DNA of 64,000 nt from CAYMDP01 sp964389375 (GTDB taxonomy: Bacteria; Bdellovibrionota; Bdellovibrionia; Bdellovibrionales; UBA1609): assembly GCA_964389375.1 (NCBI GenBank), contig CAYMDP010000006.1, positions 1 through 64,000 of the forward strand. Reading direction: 5' to 3'. Every line of letters begins with the position of its first letter. The first letter of the stretch is position 1. Shown one piece after another: positions 36,351 through 44,649 of this stretch. Below the pieces are notes generated by a model that searched no databases, had not been told where the DNA came from, and saw nothing but the letters and a program-made list of their open reading frames with translations. The translations under genes were made by a program, and so were the position numbers.

Positions 36351-37652
36351 CTAATAATCTTGATCTAAGTCTTCACCGATGGCCAGACGAAAATTCATCC
36401 TCGCCAAATGGACGCCGGTCTGGGTACGATTCAATGAAAGGGCCGCCGCCTCGCGGCCAGTTTGAAGTTGTACCACCTGAAAACTATCGATTAGGCCCAG
36501 TCTAAAGTTACGCTCGCCCTCGCGAAAGGCCTTGTCTGCAGACTGAAACCAAGCCTGAGAATCTTTTAAGCTTTGAATCGCGTCTGAGTACGCGCGCGAG
36601 GAGCTGGTTAACTCGTTGTCTATATCTCGTAAAACTTGTGCCTTGGAATACTCGACAGAGCGAATCAGCTCGGAGTCCGACCGGCGAGTGAAGATTGAGG
36701 AAAATCCCGAGAATAAGGGGATTTGAATTCCTAAAGTGACACGATAAGCCCTTGAGGGATCCTCCATTAACTGAGCCCGGTCAGGATTCTGATAGCCCGT
36801 CTCACCAGTCAAACTGACCTGGGGGAGATGCTCTCCTAAATTGAGTTTCTTTTGAATTTCCGCAAGCTCAAGCTCGAGGTCTTTAATTTTTAAGTCCGCA
36901 CGAGATTCTAGAGATTTCTCTTTCAGCTTCGCAGGACTCAAATTTGCCGCGGGGTTCGCCCCCAATAAGGGGAGTTCCGCTTGCCAAGCGGAATCTTCCG
37001 GGCGGTTTAAGTCCAAATTTATCATCTGTCTAAGCCGACTTAAATCAAACTGAAGGGCCCTGACCCGAGGGGCATAAGATAAAAAATTGGCCTCCGCCTG
37101 ACTGATTTCAAAACTTCGCGCATTGCCCCGCTGTCCACGTTTTTTCGCCAGATCTAAAAAGCGCTTTTGAACAGCCTGAGACTCTAAAAAAATCTGCAAA
37201 TCTTTTTCGAGGCGATAGATCTCAAGATAATTCCCGACAAAGCTAATCAGTAACTTATTTTTTTCCGCACGGTACCGAGCTCGCGCAAGCTCACTTTGAG
37301 CTTTACGCATTTTTAAGGCATTCCAAACTCGGCCACCCGTATAAAGAGGCTGCTCGAACTGCAACATCAAAGAATAAATTTCGGACTGGGAAACTGGAAA
37401 GCCCCCCGTTAACACTGCCGGAACTTTCTGCTGAGTCGCCGCCCCACCTAAAGAGATCTTTGGCAAGGCCTGAGCATAAGCTTGGTTGACCAACTGGGCT
37501 GCGGACAACATTTGAGATTCAGCGGATCGGATGGCCGGAGAATTTTTTAAATAGAGCTGAACTGCCGCAGGCAAGGGCATTTTTTCTTGAGCAAAAATCG
37601 GCAAAGACACAAAACTGAAGACGAAGAATAAACTAAAAGCTCTCAAGCTCAT
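36351..37652 (-). CDS. TolC-family outer-membrane efflux protein
   Basis: 433 residues. Signal peptide (MSLRAFSLFFVFSFVSLPIFA) followed by two OEP repeats rich in long coiled-coil helices (for example AQSELARARYRAEKNKLLI and KIKDLELELAEIQKKLNL), and a typical strand GIQIPLFSGF. Forms a trimeric outer-membrane channel for efflux or type I export. No inner-membrane partner or adaptor is adjacent. It overlaps the amidohydrolase gene by 20 nt, so they are co-transcribed. Confidence 0.85.
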   Translation of the reverse strand: MSLRAFSLFFVFSFVSLPIFAQEKMPLPAAVQLYLKNSPAIRSAESQMLSAAQLVNQAYAQALPKISLGGAATQQKVPAVLTGGFPVSQSEIYSLMLQFEQPLYTGGRVWNALKMRKAQSELARARYRAEKNKLLISFVGNYLEIYRLEKDLQIFLESQAVQKRFLDLAKKRGQRGNARSFEISQAEANFLSYAPRVRALQFDLSRLRQMINLDLNRPEDSAWQAELPLLGANPAANLSPAKLKEKSLESRADLKIKDLELELAEIQKKLNLGEHLPQVSLTGETGYQNPDRAQLMEDPSRAYRVTLGIQIPLFSGFSSIFTRRSDSELIRSVEYSKAQVLRDIDNELTSSSRAYSDAIQSLKDSQAWFQSADKAFREGERNFRLGLIDSFQVVQLQTGREAAALSLNRTQTGVHLARMNFRLAIGEDLDQDY

Positions 37653-38439
37653 GATGGATCAACCCTAAGGCGGTGGCGATCTGTTTTTGGACCTCTGCAA
37701 GACGATCCAATTTTAAAGTTTTCTCAACCTCATCCATATACAATTTACGATTCATTTCAACTTGAATTGCATGCTGACCCAGCTGCGGCAAACCATAGGT
37801 CTGCGTGAGTCGTCCACCGATATAAGGCCAATTGTAAGCCACCTGAAATCCGGCCTTTTTGTAGGCCTCTATCACAAGATCTTTAAAATTTGCCTCGCAG
37901 CTTTTTCCTTCAAAATCACTGACCACAATTTCGGCTCTCTGTTGCCCGGGATCGCGATGGGCCTTGGTCCCCAGCGAAGGCATACTGTGGGCATCTAAAT
38001 GAAAGATCTTTTTGGCCCCTAAAGCCCGGAAGTCTTCGTATTGTTTTTTGACCGACTTATGAAAAGGTTGAAAGTAGCGATCTACAATCAATTCGTGAAG
38101 CGATTGGCTTATTGGTGCAGGCATCAAAGTCAGACCTGTGGTTGTGACTCGCCAATGAAGGCCGGTCGCAAAAGAACCGGATGGGTTTAAATTTCCCAAA
38201 ACAGAATCGCAATCGACATCACTCGGAAGGCGATTCAGGTCCACAAGGTAGCGATGCCACGGCGTGACGATGCGCGGCAAACCCAGCTGATCCAGCGCAG
38301 GCTCATAGAGCCGGTCTACGAAACGGTCTACATCACACATCAAGACTTTTTCATCAAGACCCTTCAACCAAGGTGCCTCCTCAGGGACTTGCTCTCCGGA
38401 ATGAGGGATCGTCACAAAAAATGCCTTCGACTCTGTCAT
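37633..38439 (-). CDS. N-formylglutamate amidohydrolase family protein
   Basis: 268 residues. The family pattern is TIPHSGEQVPEEA near the N-terminus with likely zinc ligands, CDVDRFVDRLY, RYLVDLNR, and KIFHLDAHSMPS in the middle. Members hydrolyse N-formylglutamate or related N-acyl amino acids. No other histidine-degradation genes are near, so the substrate is open. Paired with a TolC-family gene, an unusual partner. Confidence 0.82.
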   Translation of the reverse strand: MTESKAFFVTIPHSGEQVPEEAPWLKGLDEKVLMCDVDRFVDRLYEPALDQLGLPRIVTPWHRYLVDLNRLPSDVDCDSVLGNLNPSGSFATGLHWRVTTTGLTLMPAPISQSLHELIVDRYFQPFHKSVKKQYEDFRALGAKKIFHLDAHSMPSLGTKAHRDPGQQRAEIVVSDFEGKSCEANFKDLVIEAYKKAGFQVAYNWPYIGGRLTQTYGLPQLGQHAIQVEMNRKLYMDEVEKTLKLDRLAEVQKQIATALGLIHHELESF

Positions 38440-38546
38440 GGTCTATCCTTGCCACAAAATTTAAGGACAGGCAAAAACTCTCCCAAAGACTCAGCTTTTA
38501 TGCTTAGCTTAATAGCGACGTCTATTTAAACAGGGAACACAAGCAC

Positions 38547-39122
38547 TTGAAGATTTATACAAAGACTGGAGATCAGGGCTCGACCTCACTGGTCGGAGGA
38601 AAGCGCATTTCAAAATCTGATTTGCGTTTGGAAGCCTATGGAAGTTTAGATGAGCTAAATGCTTCACTCGGTTTTGTGCGAAGTTTTGTTTTGAATTTAA
38701 AGAATCAAGCCAATTTCGCGCCCTTGGCCGAAGAACTTGAAGGAAAAATTCAGAGGATTCAAAACTACCTTTTTACTTTGGGAAGCCACTTGGCCTGCGT
38801 AGACAAAAACCTGCTGTCGAAGCTTCCGCAGTTTTTAGACTCAGAGATCTCTTGGATGGAACTTCAGATGGACGAGCTCACTGAGCACTTACCCGAACTC
38901 AAAAATTTTATTCTTCCCGGGGGCGCCGTCGTAGGATCAGGTCTTCACTTGTCCCGCACTCTGTGCCGACGTGCCGAACGCTGCGTGGTTCGCTTAAGCC
39001 AAACCGAAACCGTCGAAGAACATATTGTGATTTATCTGAACCGACTCAGCGACTTTCTTTTTGTCTTGGCTCGACACGCGAATCATCAACAGGGCATCTC
39101 GGACCCGATTTGGCAGAAATAA
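38547..39122 (+). CDS. PduO-type ATP:cob(I)alamin adenosyltransferase
   Basis: 191 residues with a TTG start (MKIYTKTGDQGSTSLVGG). The N-terminal ATP-binding motif TKTGDQG, the Arg/Glu helix LSRTLCRRAERCVVRL and C-terminal LNRLSDFLFVLAR are typical. It attaches the adenosyl group of ATP to cob(I)alamin to form coenzyme B12. Divergent from the amidohydrolase gene; no B12-dependent enzyme is in the window. Confidence 0.9.
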   Translation: MKIYTKTGDQGSTSLVGGKRISKSDLRLEAYGSLDELNASLGFVRSFVLNLKNQANFAPLAEELEGKIQRIQNYLFTLGSHLACVDKNLLSKLPQFLDSEISWMELQMDELTEHLPELKNFILPGGAVVGSGLHLSRTLCRRAERCVVRLSQTETVEEHIVIYLNRLSDFLFVLARHANHQQGISDPIWQK

Positions 39123-39124
39123 AT

Positions 39125-40240
39125 ATGCGCCTGATTCGGGCTGGAGCTGAAGAGCAAAACTCCCTTCGAAGTTTCTTCAACCAAGGCTTACTTCCTGGAA
39201 TTCTCGATTTAAAGCAGGTTCGAAGTGGGGATTTTTTTGCACTTTACAAAATGCAAACCGACGACTTCGTAACTTATTTATTGGTGGACGCGAAGGAGCA
39301 AATTGAGGCCATGGCCACCTTGTTATTTCGAACGGGATATGTTCAAGGTGAAAAACAAACTATAGGCTACGCGACTGACCTTAGAGTGTCTTCAAACCGT
39401 AAAGCGATCTTAGGCTGGTCCCAACATTTTTTACCGGTTTTAGAACAAGAGCGGGAATCGCGTCGCTGCAAATATGTTTTTACCGTAGTTCCCCATGGAC
39501 ACAGGCAGGCTTACAACGCTTTTATCCGCCCCAGAAATGTAAGAAGAAATCTTCCGCGCTATTATCTGTTTCGTCATTTCGAAGTCATCGGACTTCATGG
39601 CGAGCTGCCCTTCGCCCCGGACCCACTGTCTGGATTAACTTATCGAAAAGCACGGGGCGCAGATCAAGAGGCCCTTTTTACTTATATCGCCAAAAAAAAT
39701 CGCCATCGACCGATAAACTTTGCGAGTGCTGCAGACGAAGTTCAAAAAAACTTTGAGCGCTGGCCAAATCTGAAGATCGAAGACTTTTGGATGGCTTTAA
39801 CAAAACAGGGTGAGATCGTAGGCTGTACGGCCCCTTGGAGTAGCGCCGGCTTTCAGGATCTGTATGCGGAAGATCTGGGTCCCAGGGCAAGAGCTTTTTC
39901 AGACACCTTAAGTTCGCTATCTTGGCTTGGACTCACTCGAAAGTTATTTTCAGGACCTGAACGCAAGCTCTCTCCGAAATTTTTAAGCTTTCTTCACGCA
40001 AACAATCCAGATGTCTTTCACTCACTGACCCAAACTCTCTTTCGCGAGACCTCGAAAAGGGATTTTATTTGCTACGCACAGTTCGAGAATGATCACCAAC
40101 GCAAGCCCCTTCGCTCTCAAATTAGCTCGCATTTGAATTATGGACTTTATTGTATTCTGGCGCCCTATGACGAATTGCCCGACTTCTTGCGCTTGGGCTT
40201 TTCTGGCCCACCACCGGAACTCGAGCTCCCATTTCTTTAG
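39125..40240 (+). CDS. GNAT-like acetyltransferase-fold protein
   Basis: 371 residues from the ATG at 39125, two nt after the preceding stop; the longer frame lies inside the adenosyltransferase gene and is rejected. The segment TIGYATDLRVSSNRKAILG (about 79-97) resembles the acetyl-CoA-binding motif A of GNAT enzymes, and a second, weaker GNAT-like half follows from about 170. Substrate unknown. Probably translated by coupling to the upstream gene. The name rests on fold-level similarity only. Confidence 0.5.
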   Translation: MRLIRAGAEEQNSLRSFFNQGLLPGILDLKQVRSGDFFALYKMQTDDFVTYLLVDAKEQIEAMATLLFRTGYVQGEKQTIGYATDLRVSSNRKAILGWSQHFLPVLEQERESRRCKYVFTVVPHGHRQAYNAFIRPRNVRRNLPRYYLFRHFEVIGLHGELPFAPDPLSGLTYRKARGADQEALFTYIAKKNRHRPINFASAADEVQKNFERWPNLKIEDFWMALTKQGEIVGCTAPWSSAGFQDLYAEDLGPRARAFSDTLSSLSWLGLTRKLFSGPERKLSPKFLSFLHANNPDVFHSLTQTLFRETSKRDFICYAQFENDHQRKPLRSQISSHLNYGLYCILAPYDELPDFLRLGFSGPPPELELPFL

Positions 40241-40254
40241 ACCAGAACAAAACC

Positions 40255-40953
40255 TTAAGAGGCCGTTGCTTTCAATTCTGAAAGACTCGACCAAAACCAA
40301 CTTAACATTGGATCTAGATCGATGGACTCAAGAACTTGTGCTTCTTCCAGCACAGGGTCCATGTTCTTTCGATTGATCAAAACATTCCCAGGACCAATAT
40401 TAATGAACCGCTCAACACCAAGATCTTCAACCAGATCCTTTGCAAGCTTCATAAAGTCCATTTCACAAGCCATGGCAGAAACGTAAGAGTCGGCTTCTTT
40501 TTTAAAGGCCGAATACTCGGTCAAAGACATTCCAGCTAAAATGGGAATCCCATCGCCTAAAATGCTTAAGGTTTGAGCCTTTTTTCCGTGAATGGCTTCA
40601 CTCTTTTCGATGAGGTCTTCAAAAGACAATTCACCGTTAGCATACCTTAAAGCCGAATCTCCACTTGCCGTTCCAACGAAGAACTCAGGCATCGGATTTA
40701 ATTTAAGGTAGCGATCTAATAAACCTATCTGAACCACACTCGCCACCAAAGTTTTTAAGCGAATATTCCCCATAAAAACGGAGTCGTCTGAAGTTAGAAA
40801 ATTTAAAAAATCAAAGACCTCGGGCGTTGCGCAATCCCAAATTCGCTGCGCTTCGCGAAGTCGTCTTGAGACTTCCGGAATTCTGATGACATGTGTTCTT
40901 ATATCTTGAAAATCGAGCGAATGTGCCCCGTTGAAGACGATAACGTCCTTCAT
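40255..40953 (-). CDS. Degenerate malonyl-CoA acyltransferase (FabD)-like protein, probable pseudoenzyme
   Basis: 232 residues from the ATG at 40953 (GGGGGGAG three nt upstream). The order of segments follows FabD: VIVFNGAHSLDF in place of the oxyanion strand FPGQGSQ, FVGTASGDSALRYANGELSFEDL in place of the GHSxGE nucleophile elbow region, and FINIGPGNVL for the conserved C-terminal GPG. The catalytic Ser and adjacent His of GHSLGE are replaced (GTASGD), so acyl transfer is unlikely. It may bind an acyl carrier or act as a scaffold. The family call is from my alignment by eye. Confidence 0.55.
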   Translation of the reverse strand: MKDVIVFNGAHSLDFQDIRTHVIRIPEVSRRLREAQRIWDCATPEVFDFLNFLTSDDSVFMGNIRLKTLVASVVQIGLLDRYLKLNPMPEFFVGTASGDSALRYANGELSFEDLIEKSEAIHGKKAQTLSILGDGIPILAGMSLTEYSAFKKEADSYVSAMACEMDFMKLAKDLVEDLGVERFINIGPGNVLINRKNMDPVLEEAQVLESIDLDPMLSWFWSSLSELKATAS

Positions 40954-40958
40954 ATTCT

Positions 40959-41017
40959 CCCCCCTTAATGTTACCCCTAACATTTACCCCTTGAACAAAA
41001 CCCCGAACTCGTACCCC
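40959..41017 (-). promoter_or_regulatory. Array of five regularly spaced G-runs before the FabD-like gene
   Basis: On the minus strand four GGGG runs (41017-41014, 41004-41001, 40990-40987, 40977-40974) and a GGGGGG run (40964-40959) are separated by 9, 10, 9 and 9 nt. The last run is part of the ribosome site. The array could form a long-loop G-quadruplex, offer repeated ribosome-site-like sequences, or bind a protein every turn and a third. Confidence 0.5.
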
Positions 41018-41298
41018 TACGCGTCAGCTTCCCTCAAAGCTAACAATGAAAAATGCAGCAAATTGTGTGCCTTCAGTGAAGGTGGACCGATTTCACTCCA
41101 CCACGAATCCAAAAGCAGCTCGCGAGATTATTCTGCAGAACGTCGAAGACGCGTGGATGAAATAATTTCTGCAGCGGTGAAAAACTGTAAGCCACTCGAC
41201 TTCTGTCTGGAGATTTTCAAGCTCTCTCGACTGAGGTCGAGAACTTTGCGTAAATATCAGCACAAAAATCTTAACCCGGCAGGCAAAGTCATTTGAAT

Positions 41299-41323
41299 CA
41301 CTGAAAAAATCAATTTTTTAGTG
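41299..41323 (+). promoter_or_regulatory. AT-rich hairpin just upstream of gspC
   Basis: CACTGAAAAA pairs with TTTTTAGTG over ten positions (one G-T) around a short loop, ending 11 nt before the gspC ATG. gspC has no visible ribosome site, so the hairpin could influence initiation of the whole operon, or be a terminator-like attenuator. Weak evidence. Confidence 0.3.
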
Positions 41324-41334
41324 CCCAAAATTCA

Positions 41335-42312
41335 ATGCGCTTTGATAGACTTTTGATGATGAGTTTACTTCAGCGCGGCAGCGGGCTTTTTACATCATTG
41401 AAGTCTCGACCAGGCGGACGTCCACCTTTTGAAGGTGTGTACGTCTATCTGCTCGCTCTTTTAGCAGGCTATGCCATCGCAGACCTGAGTGTTCTTTCGA
41501 TCCGCCCTTCGATGCTTCCAAGCCAAGCTCTTCCCGCAAAGCCGGATCAGTTTCGCCAGGGAAAGGTCTCGGCACTTCAGGATTATGATTCGATTCTAGC
41601 GCGCAATATTTTAAACTCCGATGGAAAGATCCCGCCCGCTTTGACTAAAGAAGGGGCCGAAGACGGGGCGCAAGAAACCGAAGGGCCGGCACAACTCTCT
41701 CAGCTTCCACTGGGCCTCGAAGGTACAATTGTTCACGCAAATCCCGCACGATCGCTGGCGACAATTAACAACCGGACAAAAAGTGAAATTAAAACCTTAA
41801 GCCCCGGCCAAGAGCTGGATCGAATTATCATGATTACTAAGGTTGAGCGAAGAAAGGTGACATTTAGAAATCTAAACAACAATCGACTTGAGTACATCGA
41901 GATTCCAAAGGATCAAAAAATCACCTTCGGTGCAAAGGCTCCTCAGGTGGGCGGTGGAGTTGAAATTCAAAAACGTGGTGAGTATGACTTTGTCGTCAGC
42001 CGCACTGAGATCAACAAGTATACTTCGGACCTGCCTTCAATTCTTCAACAGGCGAGAATGGTGCCCAACATCGTTCCAGGCTCAGGCGGAAAAGTTGATG
42101 GCTTTCGTTTTGTCACAATTCAACCCGGCAGTATTTATGAAAAGCTGGGATTTCGACCGATGGACGTCATTAAAGGTGTCAACGGCGAGCCGGTCAACAG
42201 CCCAACGAAGGCGATGGAATTGTATAATGCGCTGAAGACTGAAAACAGGATTGCTTTGGTCATTGAGCGCAACGGACGAGAAGAAAAATTTAGCTACGAT
42301 GTGACAGAATAG
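41335..42312 (+). CDS. gspC: Type II secretion protein GspC
   Basis: 325 residues. Short cytoplasmic N-terminus, one membrane helix (about 36-57), the homology-region domain (about 80-190, LGLEGTIVHANPARSLATI) that contacts the secretin, and a C-terminal PDZ domain (IQPGSIYEKLGFRPMDVIKGVNG). Links the inner-membrane platform to GspD. First gene of the operon; the start lacks a ribosome site and could instead be at one of two internal Met codons seven residues later. Confidence 0.92.
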   Translation: MRFDRLLMMSLLQRGSGLFTSLKSRPGGRPPFEGVYVYLLALLAGYAIADLSVLSIRPSMLPSQALPAKPDQFRQGKVSALQDYDSILARNILNSDGKIPPALTKEGAEDGAQETEGPAQLSQLPLGLEGTIVHANPARSLATINNRTKSEIKTLSPGQELDRIIMITKVERRKVTFRNLNNNRLEYIEIPKDQKITFGAKAPQVGGGVEIQKRGEYDFVVSRTEINKYTSDLPSILQQARMVPNIVPGSGGKVDGFRFVTIQPGSIYEKLGFRPMDVIKGVNGEPVNSPTKAMELYNALKTENRIALVIERNGREEKFSYDVTE

Positions 42313-42334
42313 GACTTACCAAGGAAGGTAAAAA

Positions 42335-44569
42335 ATGAGGGCTTCAAAGTATTTAATCATTGGTCTTGCGATGAGCATGGTCCATCTTGAAAGTATGGCT
42401 CAGGCGCCAAGCCCAGGGGGAGCTGCTCCTGCCACCCCGGCCATTGATGAAAATCAAAAAGACGCCACCGGAAGCTTCGTTAGCAAAACAACCAAGGCTC
42501 GTTTTGCCGATGCTCAGCCTGAAGATATCACTGACGAAAATTTTCCAGATTTAATTGAAAGCTTTGACTATCCCAACGCAGATATTGCGGACGTCATTAA
42601 GGCCATCAGTGAATTGACGGGCCGAAACTTTATCGTGGACCCGCAAGTTCGAGGAAAAATCACGATTATCGCTCCCTCTCAAATCTCGGTTGCTGAAGCC
42701 TATCGAGCCTTCTTGTCCGCTTTAGCGATTAACGGAATGACCGTGGTCCCTTACGGAAAATTTTGGAAGATTAAAACGGCTCGAAATGCCCAAAGAGATA
42801 GTATTGAGACTTATTCAGGAGCTTATTTTCCAACCGCAGATCAGATGATCACTCGAATTATTAAACTAAAATATATCAGTGCGGATGAAGTGAACAAAAA
42901 TCTTCGAATTTTACCTTCGAAGGATGGCGAAATGGTGCCCTACCCTCCCACCAATTCGATTATCATCTCTGATTATGGATCCAACATTGAACGAGTCATG
43001 AAGATTATCAATCAACTGGATGTTCCAGGCTTCGAAGAACAAATGGAAGTTGTGCGCATTCGTTATGCAAAGGCACGAGACATTGCAGATTTGATCACCA
43101 ATATTATCAATAAGGGTGAAGGCGGCGCCTCGGGTGGTCGATTCGGAACAGCCGTCCCACGATTTCGCAGAGCCGGAACACCCGATGCTTCAAGTGGTGG
43201 CAGCGGATCAGAATCTTTTTCAGTGGTCCTTCCGGATGAACGCACGAACTCTATAATCGTTGTCGGAAACAAAGCCGGAATCGAAAAAATCCGCCGACTT
43301 GTCGGACAGCTTGATTTTAGATTGCGCCCAGAGGACCAGGGTGGAGTTTTTGTCTATTACGTACGCCATTCTGAATCCGAAAATATCGCCAATACCTTAA
43401 ACGGAATTGCTTCTGAGTCAAAGAAAGCTCAAACCGCTCCCACAACTCCAAGTGCTGGGGCTCCGGCTTCAGGAGTTCAGGTGGGCCCCTCTTCTTCCGC
43501 GATTTTCGGAGGAGATGTTCGGGTGACCGCAGACAAAGCGACCAATAGTTTGATTATCACTGCCAGCCGACAAGATTATGAAGTGATCAAAAACCTGTTG
43601 GAAAAAATCGACAAGCCTAGAGATCAGGTTTTTGTCAAAGTCATCATCATGGAAATGCGAGTGGATACCAACACGCGCTGGGGTGTTGATGTTTACCAAT
43701 TTGATAAGGGAAGCAATGGCGTCGGTCGAATTGGATTTCGCGGAAGTGATAGCTTAAACAACTTGCTAAATCCTGCGGGGGACCAAGGGGCGATCCTTGG
43801 CTTCGGAAGTGGTTCGACCTTTAAATTTACACCTCCTGGTGGGGCTGCGATTGAAATCCCCTCACTTGTTGGCTTAGTGAATTTTTTAAAGAAAAACTCT
43901 GGCGCAAATATCTTATCAACTCCTCAAATCATGGCTTTGGATAACGAAGAAGCCTTGATTGAGGTTGGTGAAAAAGTTCCGGTTGCGACAACAACTTCGA
44001 CTGGCGCCAATGGTGTGACAACGAGCGGTGTTGACCGACAAGATGTCACAATTAAGCTAGAACTGACTCCGTATATCAGTCCCGATACAGATTCGGTCCA
44101 AATGAAGATTGACCAAAAAGTCGCTCAACTTTCTCCGGCCCAAGTTCAGGCCAGCGAGCTGGCTCAAAAAGCCGTCATCACGACGACCAGAAACATTAAG
44201 ACCCAGATTGTGGTCAATAGCGGAGATACGGCAGTTCTTGGGGGCTTGATGTCTGACCGAGAAACTGAAACGGTCAGCAAGGTTCCCGTTCTTGGAGATA
44301 TTCCAATTATTGGCTGGCTCTTTAAAGCCAAACAGGTCGAAAAACAAAAGACGAATCTTTTGGTATTCTTGACTCCTCGGATTATTCGCAATGCAGAAGA
44401 CAGTGCTGGAATCTTAAATTCTAAGCTGAACGAGCGCATTGATTTTATCCAAAGAACAATGAGCGGACGTGATCCTCATGGAGAAATCATTGACCAACTT
44501 CCCCGCAAAGCGATGACCGAAGAATCTCCCGAAATCTTCAACGAAGAACCGGCGATTGAGTCCTTCTAG
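42335..44569 (+). CDS. gspD: Type II secretion secretin GspD
   Basis: 744 residues. Signal peptide, N0 domain (FDYPNADIADVIKAISELTG), repeated N1-N3 domains, then the secretin barrel with the conserved VEVGEKVPVATTT-like segment near residue 545 (here IEVGEKVPVATTTSTGANG) and the C-terminal VPVLGDIPIIGWLFK. Forms the multimeric outer-membrane gate. A Gly/Ser-rich linker interrupts N2. No lipobox, so a separate pilotin may be needed. 22 nt after gspC with AAGGAAGG upstream. Confidence 0.97.
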   Translation: MRASKYLIIGLAMSMVHLESMAQAPSPGGAAPATPAIDENQKDATGSFVSKTTKARFADAQPEDITDENFPDLIESFDYPNADIADVIKAISELTGRNFIVDPQVRGKITIIAPSQISVAEAYRAFLSALAINGMTVVPYGKFWKIKTARNAQRDSIETYSGAYFPTADQMITRIIKLKYISADEVNKNLRILPSKDGEMVPYPPTNSIIISDYGSNIERVMKIINQLDVPGFEEQMEVVRIRYAKARDIADLITNIINKGEGGASGGRFGTAVPRFRRAGTPDASSGGSGSESFSVVLPDERTNSIIVVGNKAGIEKIRRLVGQLDFRLRPEDQGGVFVYYVRHSESENIANTLNGIASESKKAQTAPTTPSAGAPASGVQVGPSSSAIFGGDVRVTADKATNSLIITASRQDYEVIKNLLEKIDKPRDQVFVKVIIMEMRVDTNTRWGVDVYQFDKGSNGVGRIGFRGSDSLNNLLNPAGDQGAILGFGSGSTFKFTPPGGAAIEIPSLVGLVNFLKKNSGANILSTPQIMALDNEEALIEVGEKVPVATTTSTGANGVTTSGVDRQDVTIKLELTPYISPDTDSVQMKIDQKVAQLSPAQVQASELAQKAVITTTRNIKTQIVVNSGDTAVLGGLMSDRETETVSKVPVLGDIPIIGWLFKAKQVEKQKTNLLVFLTPRIIRNAEDSAGILNSKLNERIDFIQRTMSGRDPHGEIIDQLPRKAMTEESPEIFNEEPAIESF

Positions 44570-44649
44570 GCCTGTGCCTAGAAGCTCAATCTCGCGGAAT
44601 TCTGATATAATTCATTTGTTTTTGGGCCTACCTCCGCTAGGATAAAGGT

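Larger units (their letters stand above)
40954..41334. other. Intergenic region between the FabD-like gene and gspC
   Basis: 380 nt between divergent genes. It holds the G-run array next to the FabD-like start, a 6-bp hairpin CTCGAC-TGAG-GTCGAG at 41226-41241, and an AT-rich hairpin before gspC. An open frame at 40931-41296 on the plus strand overlaps the FabD-like gene and is not convincing. Confidence 0.5.

Noticed and set aside
40931..41296. 121-codon open frame on the plus strand upstream of gspC
   Set aside because: It begins inside the FabD-like gene on the other strand, has no ribosome site, runs through the G-run array and has no recognisable domain.
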